Assembly (NCBI GenBank): GCA_963724645.1
Contig: CAVRVJ010000001.1
Span: 744,001-808,000, forward strand
Reading direction: 5' to 3'
DNA length: 64,000 nucleotides
Source of the DNA: CAVXSP01 sp963724645
Lineage (GTDB): Bacteria; Acidobacteriota; Vicinamibacteria; Vicinamibacterales; SCN-69-37
The position numbers and the translations under genes were made by a program. Position 1 is the first letter of the stretch. Every line of letters starts with the position of its first letter. Below, one piece after another: positions 20,483 to 29,020 of this stretch. Under the pieces are notes generated by a model that saw only the letters and a program-made list of their open reading frames with translations, was not told the DNA's origin and made no database searches.

Positions 20483-23400
20483 CTACTGAATGAACGAGCG
20501 GTAGAGCGCGGTCCAGAGCCGGTAATCGTTCAGGGTAATCTGGCCGTCGCCGTCGAGGTCCATCCGGCGATCGACCGCGGACGTCTTCTTGCCAATCGCC
20601 GCCGCCATCAGGCGCTGGTCATTGGTGTCGACGATGCCGTCGTCGTTGAAATCGCCCGCGAGCGTGTTGAACCCGATGACGATCGGATCGTGGTCGGATG
20701 CGGCCCATGGGTCGGGCCCGAAGTAGGCGATCTGCGCCTGTGCGCTCTTCAACGACGAGCCGAGCGCCTCGAGTGAGCTGGGCTCGTCCGAGTTGTTGTG
20801 CCACTCCGCCAGGTTCTTGACGAGTGCATTCATCGGTGCATTCACCATCGCGTGGTCGAGATATCCGCGCTGGGATCCGAAGCTAAACGAGTATGCGCCG
20901 GGGCCGAGGAGCGTCGCGATCAGGTTGGTGAATCCGTGCGAGACGAAATACTGAATCGGATCCTCGCCGAAATAGGCGTTGAAGTCGCCAACGGCCAGAA
21001 TTCTTCGGCCGGCGCCCGCCGGGTCCGCCGTGGGATTGCCATCGAGCCACGCCACGACGTTTTGCGCCATCAGCAACCGCACGCCGCTGCAGTTACCCTG
21101 AAACGCGTCGTCCTGGCCGACGCCGCAGGCGCTGCCTTTCGATCGGAAGTGATTGACGACGACTGTGAACGTCTGCTGTGACGCCTTCGCGCCGGAAAGC
21201 GGCATGAACGTCTGCGCGAGCGTCGGCCGGTTCGTGTCGTTCTGGTTGTAAATCGCCGGGCTGCCGACCGGCAGCAGCCGATCCGCGCGGTAGATGATCG
21301 CACTGCGAATGGCGTCCGTGCCGTTCGACGCGCCGAGCGGCAGCGTGTCGACGAGCGCGTACGGCATCGGCAGAGGTGCCGCGCAGGTCGGCACGTCGCC
21401 CGACTTCCTGCAGTTCAAGCCGTCGACGAGCGACTGCAGGGCGCTGTTCGTGTACGTGCCGCCGTTCGTGTTGCCGTTCGCGAAATTCTGCACTTCGCTG
21501 AGGCCGTAGACGTCGGCGTCGAGGGCCCCGAGCTCCTCGATGATCTTGGTCTTCTGATGATCGAACTCGGTCTGATTCGCCGCGCCCCGGCTGCCGAACG
21601 TCGTGAAGAAGTTCAGCACGTTCGCGCTCACCGCGCGGAAGCGCCCGCCGACTCCGCCCACGATCGGGGCCAGGTCGGGCCGCGGGTTGGCCGCGTAGAA
21701 CGTGACCGGCGCCGTTGGCTGGACGCGGAACTCGCCGAAGCGGTCATCGACCACCCCGGCGAGCGGCGTGCTGGTCGCCGTGTTCGGATCGTAGTTGACG
21801 AGCGCGCCAACGCGAAGGGTGTTCGCCTCACTCAAGCCACCGGCCGGGAACAGCGTCGGGAACAGGTTGGCATTCGCGAGCGTGCTGCCGTCGTCGAGCG
21901 CGATCACGCTGCGGGCGATCAGATCCGTCTGGCTCGCCCACGTCGATTGATCCGGCGAGCTCGTCGGCGTGAAGAGGACCGACGGCGCCAAATCGAGTTG
22001 ATCGAACGTCCCGAGACTGAAGTTTCCGGTCACCGTGAGCGGCTGGTCGATGCTCACGGCCATGCCCTCGTAGCGCTCGAGATCGTTCGGGCCGTCGGTC
22101 GGCAAGCTGACCGGGGTTCGCGCGAATGAATTGCCTGAACTGCAGACCGTCTTGCTCTGGAGGCTCTGGAGCTCCGTGAGCGCGGACGAGCGCGTGACGC
22201 CAAGGAACGATCCAGACGACGAAAACTCGTTGACGGTGCCTTTGACACGCACGCGGTCACCGATGTCGACGCTCGGAGCCGCGCCCGCGTCGAAGACGAA
22301 GATGCCCTCCGACGTGAGGGGATCCCCGTCCCAGGTCGCGTCTGGCTCCTGCAGATAGAAGCCGCCGAGCTGTCCCGACGCCCGGAAACTGCCGACGACG
22401 ATGCCTTCGACCTCGACGACCTGGCCCGCCACCGGACTCGACGCGCCAGGTCCCTGAATCGCGTGAATCGGCGTGGACGTTTTCGTGCCCGCCTCGCAGA
22501 TGAACGGCACGACGACGCCGAGCGCGATCGTAAAGTGACCGGAGCGGCCCTGATCATCGCCGACCGTGCACGGCAGCGAGTAATTCCGGCCTGGCGTGCC
22601 GAGCGGCACGGTGTACGACGCGGCATAGGTGTTGACGCCGGTGTTCGGCAGGTCGAACGTGGCGCTGCCGCCAATTGCCGTCAGGTCGCAGGAGACGACG
22701 AGTCCCGTGCTGTCCGGACTCAATCCGCCAAACGCGGTAGCGGTGAGCAGCGTAGCGCTGCCCACGGTGACGCTCGGTGGATTGGCCGAACCCTGTCCCG
22801 ACGGATCGCTCGACTGAATGCCAAGGATCGAGATGTCGTCGACGGCGAGCGCCTGTGCATTGGTGACGGTGTTGCCGGCGGTGACCGAGTAGTTCCACGC
22901 GAGATAGAAACTGGTGCCGGGCGGAACGGACACGTTCAACGTGCCGCTGACAGGCATCGTCACGCCAGGCGCGACGGCGAAGCCGCTGTTGTTGGCGTCG
23001 GCGCCAAAGGCGGTGGTGAACGCCGGTCCGGCATCGGTCCAGGCCGTGCCGTCGGCCGACCAGAACAACTGGATCCGAAAGCCGTTGGCGTTGGATCCGT
23101 TGCGGTACTTCTCGACGTTGTACGAAATCTCGAGGCCGGAGAGCGTCCTGCCGGTGTCGTTCGCAAGCTCGGCGTAGAGATTGCCGCTGGCAGTGGCGGT
23201 GCCGGACGCAAGAAAACCGATCGCCCGCTCCGTGCTCGTGCTCGTGGTACCGAAGTTGTAGATGCCGTTCGCGGCCGAGGTCGACAGGTTCGCCGCACCC
23301 GCCTGCGTCGTCGTCGTACCGGCCGCGGCCCACGTGCCGACGTGGCGAACGTCCGACGCCGTTGAGGTCAGCGTGCGGTCGACCCTGAAGTCGGCGGGGA

Positions 23401-23596
23401 GCGTGGCCGTCGGGGACGTGCCGATCCCGTCAAAGCTCTCCGTGAACGGAGTCGACGTCGAGATCGAAATCGCGGCGAACGCGACCAGCGAACCGAGCGC
23501 AATCAGGACGGCCGCGAAAACGCCGGCGACGGGCACCGGGCGGACGAATGCGCGCGCGGGGTGTGTGAGGCGCGGAACGGGACGACGGTACGCCAT
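20483..23596 (-). CDS. ExeM/NucH-type extracellular nuclease with C-terminal dockerin
   Basis: A 1037-aa secreted nuclease. In order: a hydrophobic signal or anchor near residue 25; a discoidin/lamin-tail-like N-terminal region; an OB-like nucleic-acid binding segment at about residues 390-500 (QVVEVEGIVVGSF, YEGMAVSIDQPLTV); and an endonuclease/exonuclease/phosphatase catalytic domain at about 670-970. Landmarks of the last are RAVSANVLNFF, DVYGLSEVQN (metal Glu), VVVNHFRSKG, ILAVGDFNAYF and ASDHDPIVIGF. The last 65 residues form a dockerin type I pair (DFNDDGIVDTNDQ and DLDGDGQITLNDYR calcium loops). The shorter start at 23596 was preferred over 23641. It is co-transcribed with the cohesin-like PEP-CTERM gene. 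It would degrade extracellular DNA for nutrients. Confidence 0.9.
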   Translation of the reverse strand: MAYRRPVPRLTHPARAFVRPVPVAGVFAAVLIALGSLVAFAAISISTSTPFTESFDGIGTSPTATLPADFRVDRTLTSTASDVRHVGTWAAAGTTTTQAGAANLSTSAANGIYNFGTTSTSTERAIGFLASGTATASGNLYAELANDTGRTLSGLEISYNVEKYRNGSNANGFRIQLFWSADGTAWTDAGPAFTTAFGADANNSGFAVAPGVTMPVSGTLNVSVPPGTSFYLAWNYSVTAGNTVTNAQALAVDDISILGIQSSDPSGQGSANPPSVTVGSATLLTATAFGGLSPDSTGLVVSCDLTAIGGSATFDLPNTGVNTYAASYTVPLGTPGRNYSLPCTVGDDQGRSGHFTIALGVVVPFICEAGTKTSTPIHAIQGPGASSPVAGQVVEVEGIVVGSFRASGQLGGFYLQEPDATWDGDPLTSEGIFVFDAGAAPSVDIGDRVRVKGTVNEFSSSGSFLGVTRSSALTELQSLQSKTVCSSGNSFARTPVSLPTDGPNDLERYEGMAVSIDQPLTVTGNFSLGTFDQLDLAPSVLFTPTSSPDQSTWASQTDLIARSVIALDDGSTLANANLFPTLFPAGGLSEANTLRVGALVNYDPNTATSTPLAGVVDDRFGEFRVQPTAPVTFYAANPRPDLAPIVGGVGGRFRAVSANVLNFFTTFGSRGAANQTEFDHQKTKIIEELGALDADVYGLSEVQNFANGNTNGGTYTNSALQSLVDGLNCRKSGDVPTCAAPLPMPYALVDTLPLGASNGTDAIRSAIIYRADRLLPVGSPAIYNQNDTNRPTLAQTFMPLSGAKASQQTFTVVVNHFRSKGSACGVGQDDAFQGNCSGVRLLMAQNVVAWLDGNPTADPAGAGRRILAVGDFNAYFGEDPIQYFVSHGFTNLIATLLGPGAYSFSFGSQRGYLDHAMVNAPMNALVKNLAEWHNNSDEPSSLEALGSSLKSAQAQIAYFGPDPWAASDHDPIVIGFNTLAGDFNDDGIVDTNDQRLMAAAIGKKTSAVDRRMDLDGDGQITLNDYRLWTALYRSFIQ

Positions 23597-23814
23597 GGGA
23601 TCCTGCAGGGGGGCGCAAGCACCATATTGCGCCGAGAGCACGGCTTCTTAAACATCGAACAAACACCGTGTAAACACTGCCCCGCCACGCCGCTCGGGCG
23701 GGCGGGGGGCCGGAACGGTCTTTCTCAGCTACGCCACGAACGAGCGGGAGTTTGCTCCGGCTGGCAACGGCACTGATGGGCGACGAGCCAGGCAGGATCA
23801 GCCCCAAGTGATCC

Positions 23815-24210
23815 CTACTTGTTGGCGAGCGTCGAAAACCCTTTCCCTCTCAGCAAGTGTTCGTCGTCGGTTACCAGGGTGAGATCGTGGACTTGCGCAG
23901 TGGCGGCGAGGAAGCGATCCGCCGGATCCTGATGCGGCACGCGCACTGTCCGGCTGCGCTGGGCCACTTCCCAGGTGAGCGGCGCGTCATGCATTGGTGC
24001 GCGCGCCCAGGCGGCGTCAAGCCACTCGCGTGGCGTGTCCTTCAAGACGATACGGCGTTGATCGACGAGCAAGAGGAACTCCCAGACGCTGATCGCCGAC
24101 AGCCATAGCTCGTTCTTCGGGGACTCGAGGGCCGCGGCGACCGCGGGAACGAGCCGCTCCGGCTGCACGTGGCTCCAAATCCAGATGTGGGTGTCGAGCA
24201 GAAGCTTCAC
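23815..24210 (-). CDS. vapC: VapC-like PIN-domain toxin
   Basis: A 131-aa PIN ribonuclease. The acidic metal site is seen in LLLDTHIWIW near the N-terminus, SAISVWEFLLLV in the middle and DPADRFLAATAQ plus TDDEHLL near the end. It belongs to the PIN subgroup paired with Phd/YefM-like antitoxins. Its ATG overlaps the antitoxin stop by 4 nt (ATGA), as is usual in toxin-antitoxin pairs. Target RNA unknown. Confidence 0.9.
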   Translation of the reverse strand: MKLLLDTHIWIWSHVQPERLVPAVAAALESPKNELWLSAISVWEFLLLVDQRRIVLKDTPREWLDAAWARAPMHDAPLTWEVAQRSRTVRVPHQDPADRFLAATAQVHDLTLVTDDEHLLRGKGFSTLANK

Positions 24211-24446
24211 TTCGGAAGTTTCCAGCGAGCAAGCTGGCTGCTCGGCACGGCGATGTCGCGGATGATCTTCGCGCTGCCACGAAGCGTCCCTAGCCAGCCT
24301 GGCGCCGGGCGGGTGGGCGCGGGCGGCGCGATGTCGGCGACGGGTTTACCGAATCGCGTGACACGCAGCGGCCGGCCGGTGCGGCGGACACGTTCGAGCG
24401 TGGCGAGGCAGGTCGCCTTGAACTTGGAAATGGGCATTTCCTCCAT
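24207..24446 (-). CDS. vapB: Phd/YefM-type antitoxin of the PIN toxin
   Basis: A 79-aa protein opening EEMPISKFKATCLATLERV and continuing TGRPLRVTRFGKPVADIAPP, the standard Phd/YefM DNA-binding fold. The tail (LARWKLPK) should wrap the toxin. The start codon at 24446 has no ribosome site; a second in-frame ATG at 24437 follows GGAGG too closely, so translation may be leaderless or start elsewhere. Tandem palindromes lie just upstream and are likely its own binding sites. Confidence 0.85.
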   Translation of the reverse strand: MEEMPISKFKATCLATLERVRRTGRPLRVTRFGKPVADIAPPAPTRPAPGWLGTLRGSAKIIRDIAVPSSQLARWKLPK

Positions 24447-24457
24447 TGACTTTTTTT

Positions 24458-24479
24458 ACCATGGTCAAAGACCATGGTC
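24458..24479 (-). promoter_or_regulatory. Tandem palindromes upstream of the antitoxin gene (probable operator)
   Basis: The palindrome accatggt occurs at 24458-24465 and again at 24471-24478, 13 bp apart, 12 bp before the antitoxin start codon. Autoregulation at such sites is usual for Phd/YefM proteins; binding here is inferred. Confidence 0.55.
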
Positions 24480-24539
24480 AATTGTTTCTGCCGCCATTGC
24501 CGCGCACAAGAAAAGCAACTTCACTGATCTGCTCATGCG

Positions 24540-25043
24540 TTAACCGCCGAGCGCCTTCTCGACATCGGCGAGTCCGACCATCAGGGTCATCGGATCAATG
24601 GGCGACTCGACAAAGCCGTGATGGAGGTAGAAGCGCTTGGCCTCCTCGGAGGTCGCATGTAAGAGAACCGCGCGAATGCCAGCGACTTCAGCAGCGTGTA
24701 GTGTTCGAAGAAGGGCGTCCTTCAGCAGGGCGACACCGAGGCCTGTTCCCTGATACTCGCGGTCGACGGCGAGCCGGCCCAGCACCATCACCGGAATCGG
24801 ATCAGGCATGTTACGACGCACGCGCCGTGCCGCTTCTGCGCGAGAAACCACTCCAGTGGCCAGCGCGTAGTAGCCCACGACACGCCCGTTCGCAATGACG
24901 ACGAACGTGCGTGAAGCGCGGCTGACCTCGTTCTGGAGAGCTCGGCGCTTGAGCCAGTCGTTTAGCTCCGACACACCGCAGTCGAAGGCCGAGACATCGT
25001 GTTCGCTCGTCAAGTGCTCTGGAGCACTGACGGCAGGGCTCAT
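24540..25043 (-). CDS. tacT: TacT-like GNAT acetyltransferase toxin
   Basis: A 167-aa GNAT N-acetyltransferase of the type that acetylates charged aminoacyl-tRNA and blocks translation. Typical blocks are FDCGVSELNDWLKRRA near the N-terminus, VVGYYALATG, VLGRLAVDREYQGTGLGVALL (acetyl-CoA binding, with the Q/RxxGxG/A loop as QGTGLG) and the final FYLHHGFVESPIDPMTLMV. Its start overlaps the stop of the DUF1778 antitoxin by 4 nt. A second, only distantly similar pair lies at 54.1-54.9 kb. Confidence 0.9.
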   Translation of the reverse strand: MSPAVSAPEHLTSEHDVSAFDCGVSELNDWLKRRALQNEVSRASRTFVVIANGRVVGYYALATGVVSRAEAARRVRRNMPDPIPVMVLGRLAVDREYQGTGLGVALLKDALLRTLHAAEVAGIRAVLLHATSEEAKRFYLHHGFVESPIDPMTLMVGLADVEKALGG

Positions 25044-25318
25044 GGTTCCCAGGGAGCTCGCTTGGCGAGCAGCTGCCGAAGGCGCGGGTTGTCGGCCGGC
25101 TGGGCGTCAAGCGCCTTCGAGAACCGCCGAAACGCCGCCTCGTCCAATTGAAAAAACTGGCGATCCAAGAGAACCGACTGGGCCTCACGAGTCGCCGCAT
25201 CCAGCATGAACTCGGTGCGGTCCTTTCCCAACGCCTCGGCGGCGCGATCGATCAACGCGCGACGAGTTTCATCGGTTCGCAAATTGATGACTCGAGTTCG
25301 AGGAGCTGTGGCTCGCAT
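25040..25318 (-). CDS. tacA: DUF1778 (TacA-like) antitoxin
   Basis: A 92-aa ribbon-helix-helix antitoxin. RVINLRTDETRRALIDRAAEALGKDRTEFML is the DNA-binding head (quoted in part by family pattern). QFFQLDEAAFRRFSKALD followed by the Pro-rich NPRLRQLLAKR is the toxin-neutralising tail. The ATG at 25318 follows GGAGG by 5 nt and is preferred over a further 12-codon extension. It directly precedes and overlaps the GNAT toxin gene. Confidence 0.88.
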   Translation of the reverse strand: MRATAPRTRVINLRTDETRRALIDRAAEALGKDRTEFMLDAATREAQSVLLDRQFFQLDEAAFRRFSKALDAQPADNPRLRQLLAKRAPWEP

Positions 25319-25482
25319 GGCCGCCTCCGCCGACGCTGAACTCTCTGGCCCCAAGCGCCGATTTAGACTCTAACTCCACGTATACACATTGTCAACACGC
25401 CAGACGACCCGGTTCTCAGTCGCGCCATGAACGCCGGGCTTGCACGCCGAAACAGACGGTCAACGCGGGCAGCGCAATCAAA

Positions 25483-25623
25483 TCATGCCCCCTGAATCGC
25501 CGCGAGCAACGGATCGAACGTCGACGGCCGGAAGACCGTATACGTGACCGGCTCGCCGAGCGCGCCGTGGAGGGCGTCGGTAAGCGATCCGAACGCCTCG
25601 GCTGAGGAACGGACTTCAAGGCG
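25483..25623 (-). other. Short in-frame coding-like stretch after the GH29 stop codon
   Basis: Immediately after the TAG of the fucosidase (25624-25626) the same frame stays open for 46 codons. It reads like protein: AFGSLTDALHGALGEPVTYT, then FRPSTFDPLLAAIQGA and a stop. It has no start codon of its own near the beginning. It may be the tail of a longer ancestral gene or chance. I do not recognise a family. Confidence 0.25.
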
Positions 25624-27045
25624 CTATCCTCCGAACACGCCCACCATGATCGGCCGCGGCGTGTCGGCCGCGTCTTCGATCGTGAGACGAAGCCAGCGCG
25701 CGTCGACGGGCGGAAAGCGGTCGAGCTTGCGACAGCCGATCGTCGTGCCACGGGCGAGCGGCTGCCAGTCGCCCGTCGCGCGGCCCTCGAGGACATACCG
25801 CGCGACGACCTGCCCGTGGGCGATGTCCTCACGGAGATCGGCGAGGGCGACCTGGGCGACGCGGCCGAGGTCGATCTCGCCGACCGCGCCCCGCGGCCCT
25901 GTCGGGCGCCAGCGCCACGCGCGCCCTCGCGCCAGATTGGCCGCGAACATCGCGTCCAGCCGCTGCCGCATCCCGCTGAGGCGTTCGACGTCGACCGGAT
26001 GGAGCACGCCGTCGCGCGTCGGTGGCACGTTGAGCAGCAGTTTCGAGTTCCGGCCGACCGACGTGAAGTACAGCGACACGAGCTGATCGACGGTTTTCAC
26101 GCGCTCGTCCTCCTTCGGATGGTGAAACCATCCGGGACGAATCGACACGTCGGTTTCGCCGGGCCGCCAGACGGCGCCCGCCGGATCGCCGTGCTGCAGC
26201 ATCGGCGTCACGCCCGCGCCGGTCGCGCCCGGGAAAGGCACCGCCTCGGGCACGACCGTCGACCAGTTCGGGTCGCCGGCCACGCCGCGCTCGTTGCCGA
26301 TCCACCGCACGTCCGGTCCCGCGTCGGAGAAGATCACCGCCTGCGGCTGGAGCCGTTTCACCAGCGTCCAGACGCGCGGCCAGTCGTACTCCTGTTTCCG
26401 TCCGTTCGGTCCCTCGCCGTTCGCGCCGTCGAACCAGACCTCGCTGATATGGCCGTACCAGGTGAGGAGTTCCGTGAGCTGCGCGGCGTAGAAATCGTTG
26501 TAGCGCGGCGAGTCGCCGTACGACGCTTCGTGCCGATCCCAGGGCGACAGGTAGAGACCCGGCTTCAGATCCTCCGCCCGGCACGCCTCGACGAACTCGC
26601 GGACGAGATCGCCGCGCCCGCCGCGCCACGGGCTGGCGGCCACCGAGTGGCGGGTGGTCTTCGTCGGCCAGAGGCAGAAGCCGTCGTGGTGCTTGGCGGT
26701 GAGGATCATCGCGCGGAAGCCGGCCACGCGTGCCGCCCGCGCCCACGACCGGGCGTCGAGCGCCGCAGGCGCGAAGAGGGCCGGATCCTCCTGACCGTCA
26801 CCCCATTCGCGATCGCTGAACGTGTTCATGCCGAAGTGCAGGAACATCGCCAGCTCATCGCGCTGCCAGGCGAGCTGGGCCGGCGAGGGCACGGGCCTTG
26901 CGGGTGGCGTCGCACCGGCCCGCCGCGCGAAACCGGCGGCTGTGACGGTCGCCGCCGCCGACGCCAGGAACGCGCGGCGCGTCAGGAAGTGCCCGGGCTT
27001 CACGCCCCATGCGGCATCAGGTCGAAGCTGGCCTGGTATCGGCAA
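25624..27045 (-). CDS. GH29 alpha-L-fucosidase, Tat-exported
   Basis: A 473-aa glycoside hydrolase releasing L-fucose. A twin-arginine signal (LTRRAFLASAAATVTAAG) leads into the GH29 barrel: LAMFLHFGMNTFSDREWG, ILTAKHHDGFCLWPT (conserved His pair), GLYLSPWDRHE and EVWFDGANGEG, whose Asp (about residue 205) is the expected nucleophile. SKLLLNVPPTRDG closes the barrel. About 110 residues of a carbohydrate-binding-like beta domain follow. A GTG at 27003 is an alternative start nearer the Tat motif. The gene stands alone between the TacAT pair and a regulator. With the sulfatase at 8.4-10 kb it suggests growth on fucosylated, perhaps sulfated, polysaccharide. Confidence 0.92.
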   Translation of the reverse strand: MPIPGQLRPDAAWGVKPGHFLTRRAFLASAAATVTAAGFARRAGATPPARPVPSPAQLAWQRDELAMFLHFGMNTFSDREWGDGQEDPALFAPAALDARSWARAARVAGFRAMILTAKHHDGFCLWPTKTTRHSVAASPWRGGRGDLVREFVEACRAEDLKPGLYLSPWDRHEASYGDSPRYNDFYAAQLTELLTWYGHISEVWFDGANGEGPNGRKQEYDWPRVWTLVKRLQPQAVIFSDAGPDVRWIGNERGVAGDPNWSTVVPEAVPFPGATGAGVTPMLQHGDPAGAVWRPGETDVSIRPGWFHHPKEDERVKTVDQLVSLYFTSVGRNSKLLLNVPPTRDGVLHPVDVERLSGMRQRLDAMFAANLARGRAWRWRPTGPRGAVGEIDLGRVAQVALADLREDIAHGQVVARYVLEGRATGDWQPLARGTTIGCRKLDRFPPVDARWLRLTIEDAADTPRPIMVGVFGG

Positions 27046-27498
27046 GATGGGTCGACACTAGCACAGGCCTGGCCGCCTCGCGGCGCTGTTGGAATCCGCC
27101 CCGGCGCAGCTTGGGCTGCCTTACAAGCGGGAACGTAACCGGCGGCGCAGGAACATGCGCCCGCGACCCATTGCGGTGAGCGCCTGACGCCGTTGCCGTC
27201 TCGACATAGGCGATGGACGTCGCTCGGCGCGGTTCGCCAAGACAACTGACGCGGGCACTGCGGCTATGAGCAGCGGGGGAGCCAGGCGCGGCATGTGTGC
27301 CTCTTCAGAGCGTGGCGTCAATCTGGCGTTGGCCGGTTGTCTGACGAGATCCACGAAATCAGCCGGCGACGTCCTTGCGGCGGAGCCTAGCACGGGCAGC
27401 TGCGCCCACCTCTTGACTTCAATCAAGTTACGGTCAGTTCGGTGAGAACTTCTGCAGAAGCTGACGGGTGTCTCCTTCCTAGCGGAGAAAAGTCGGCC
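27046..27498. other. Intergenic region, no supported gene
   Basis: About 450 bases. One 101-codon minus-strand frame (27121-27426) is strongly Arg-rich at its end and has no recognisable family or ribosome site, so it is not called. Confidence 0.45.
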
Positions 27499-28326
27499 TC
27501 ACTTCAGGTGCTTGATGAGCAGGACCTCGTTGCCGCGCTCGTTGTAGACCAACTCGTCGGCGATCTGCTTGACGAGGAGCATCCCGAATCCGCCGGGCCG
27601 GCGACCCGTCTTCTCACGCGTGAGCATGACGTCGATGAGCTCTTCGGGCCGGCCCGTCCTGGCGGCATGCGCGAGGTCGGCGCGATCGAACCCGTTGCCC
27701 GGATCGCGGAAGTGATAGACGATCGCGCGCTCGGTGCGCGCGGCAGTGACCTCGATCACCTTTCCCGGATCGAACCCGGCGCCGTGTTCCATCGCGTTCA
27801 CCAGCATCTCGCGGAACGCCGTCATCAACAGGTTGCGATCCCTCTCGGGCAGCGAGGCTTCGCGCTCGGTCATGAACCGTACCAGCCGCTCCGCGGTGAG
27901 CAGATCGCACGACACGCGCAGCGTCATCCAGTACGGCAGGCCCGAAACCACCTCGATGCCGTGTCTCCAGTCCACGGCCTCGAGCGCCGAGAGGCCCATG
28001 GCGGCGACTTCGCCAAAGTCGACCGGCGGCGTGAAGCACGCGAACACTTGCGCGCGCAGCGCGGCCACGACATCCTCGTGGGTCGTCGCCGGCGCGAGCA
28101 TGATGACCTTCACGCCCGGACGGACGACCCGGAGCTCGGAGGCGAGCGCCAGGTCCTCGGCGACTGATGTCGTCGGGTCGGTGATGACGACATCGACGGC
28201 GAGATCGCGGAGGCGCTGCACGGCCTCGACGTCGCCTCCCGAGACGACCAGGTCGTGGCCGGCGAGGCCCGCCGAAAGCGCGTTGCGGAGTCCGGGTTCC
28301 GGACGGATCGCGAGGAGGCGGCGCAT
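27499..28326 (-). CDS. Receiver-like domain fused to RsbW-type ATPase
   Basis: A 275-aa protein. The N-terminal 110 residues resemble a receiver domain (LLAIRPEPGL, DVVITDPTTSV with an Asp at the phospho-site position, VIMLAP). After a linker, a GHKL ATPase of the serine-kinase/anti-sigma type follows: LLMTAFREMLVNAMEHGAGF is the N-box, then DPGNGF and GFGMLLVKQIADELVYN. Such proteins sequester sigma factors or phosphorylate STAS antagonists. A STAS-like protein and a SpoIIE-type phosphatase occur at 40.6 and 42-43 kb. ATG 28326 begins the receiver fold directly; a 9-codon extension is possible. The gene is divergent from the DinB gene. Confidence 0.8.
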   Translation of the reverse strand: MRRLLAIRPEPGLRNALSAGLAGHDLVVSGGDVEAVQRLRDLAVDVVITDPTTSVAEDLALASELRVVRPGVKVIMLAPATTHEDVVAALRAQVFACFTPPVDFGEVAAMGLSALEAVDWRHGIEVVSGLPYWMTLRVSCDLLTAERLVRFMTEREASLPERDRNLLMTAFREMLVNAMEHGAGFDPGKVIEVTAARTERAIVYHFRDPGNGFDRADLAHAARTGRPEELIDVMLTREKTGRRPGGFGMLLVKQIADELVYNERGNEVLLIKHLK

Positions 28327-28522
28327 CGCGCCCTTGATCGTAGACGAAATCACACCACCTGTCCGACCTCAGGCCAGGGAGGACCGCTGCAGCCTCGATT
28401 CAAGGAACCGCTGTGCGGGGTCCGCGCTGCTGGCACGGCCTGGTCACGAATCTACGGGGTCCAGATCCGCCCGATCACCGTGCTATCGTCATGGCCTGTC
28501 CATTCTTCAAGGAGTCTGACTG

Positions 28523-29020
28523 ATGGTGTTCACGAAAGCTGAACTGATTGGATCGCTCGCGCACGAAGTCAACATCCTCCACCACCTCGCGGGCAAGGTC
28601 GATGCCCGGTCCATCGACTATCGGCCAACTCCCAAACAGCGCAGCACGATCGAATGGTTGCGCTACCTGACCATCATGGGTCCTGAGTTGATCAAGGCGA
28701 CGAAGGCCGGCGCCTTTGATCCGGCCGCCTGGACGGCGGAGGAGCAGCGCACCGCGACGCTGACACTCGATCAGCTTAGGGAGGCGCTCGCCGGGCAGCC
28801 TGCCGCGATCGCAGCGGAGCTCGAGGGGATGTCGGATACGGACTTTCGCAGCGAGATTGAGATGTTCGGCCGGAAGTCCACGCGCGGCTCGTTCCTCGTG
28901 ACCCACGTGTTGTGCGGGTACGCTGCCTATCGTGCGCAGATCTTCATCTACCTCAAGACCTGCGGCCGCGAAGAACTCAACACCATGAACCTGTGGGCCG
29001 GCGTGGACGGGTCCGCATAG
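28523..29020 (+). CDS. DinB-superfamily protein
   Basis: A 165-aa four-helix-bundle protein of the DinB/YfiT type (EVNILHHLAGKV, the STIEWLRYLTIM helix with the family Trp, and HVLCGYAAYRAQIFIYLK at the end, where the last conserved His lies). Members bind a divalent metal and act as thiol transferases or have unknown roles. AAGGAG is 8 nt before the ATG. The stop codon directly abuts the ATG of the lipoprotein gene, so the two are co-translated. Confidence 0.78.
   Translation: MVFTKAELIGSLAHEVNILHHLAGKVDARSIDYRPTPKQRSTIEWLRYLTIMGPELIKATKAGAFDPAAWTAEEQRTATLTLDQLREALAGQPAAIAAELEGMSDTDFRSEIEMFGRKSTRGSFLVTHVLCGYAAYRAQIFIYLKTCGREELNTMNLWAGVDGSA

Noticed and set aside
27121..27426. 101-codon minus-strand frame with an Arg-rich end
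   Set aside because: No family, no ribosome site, low-information composition.
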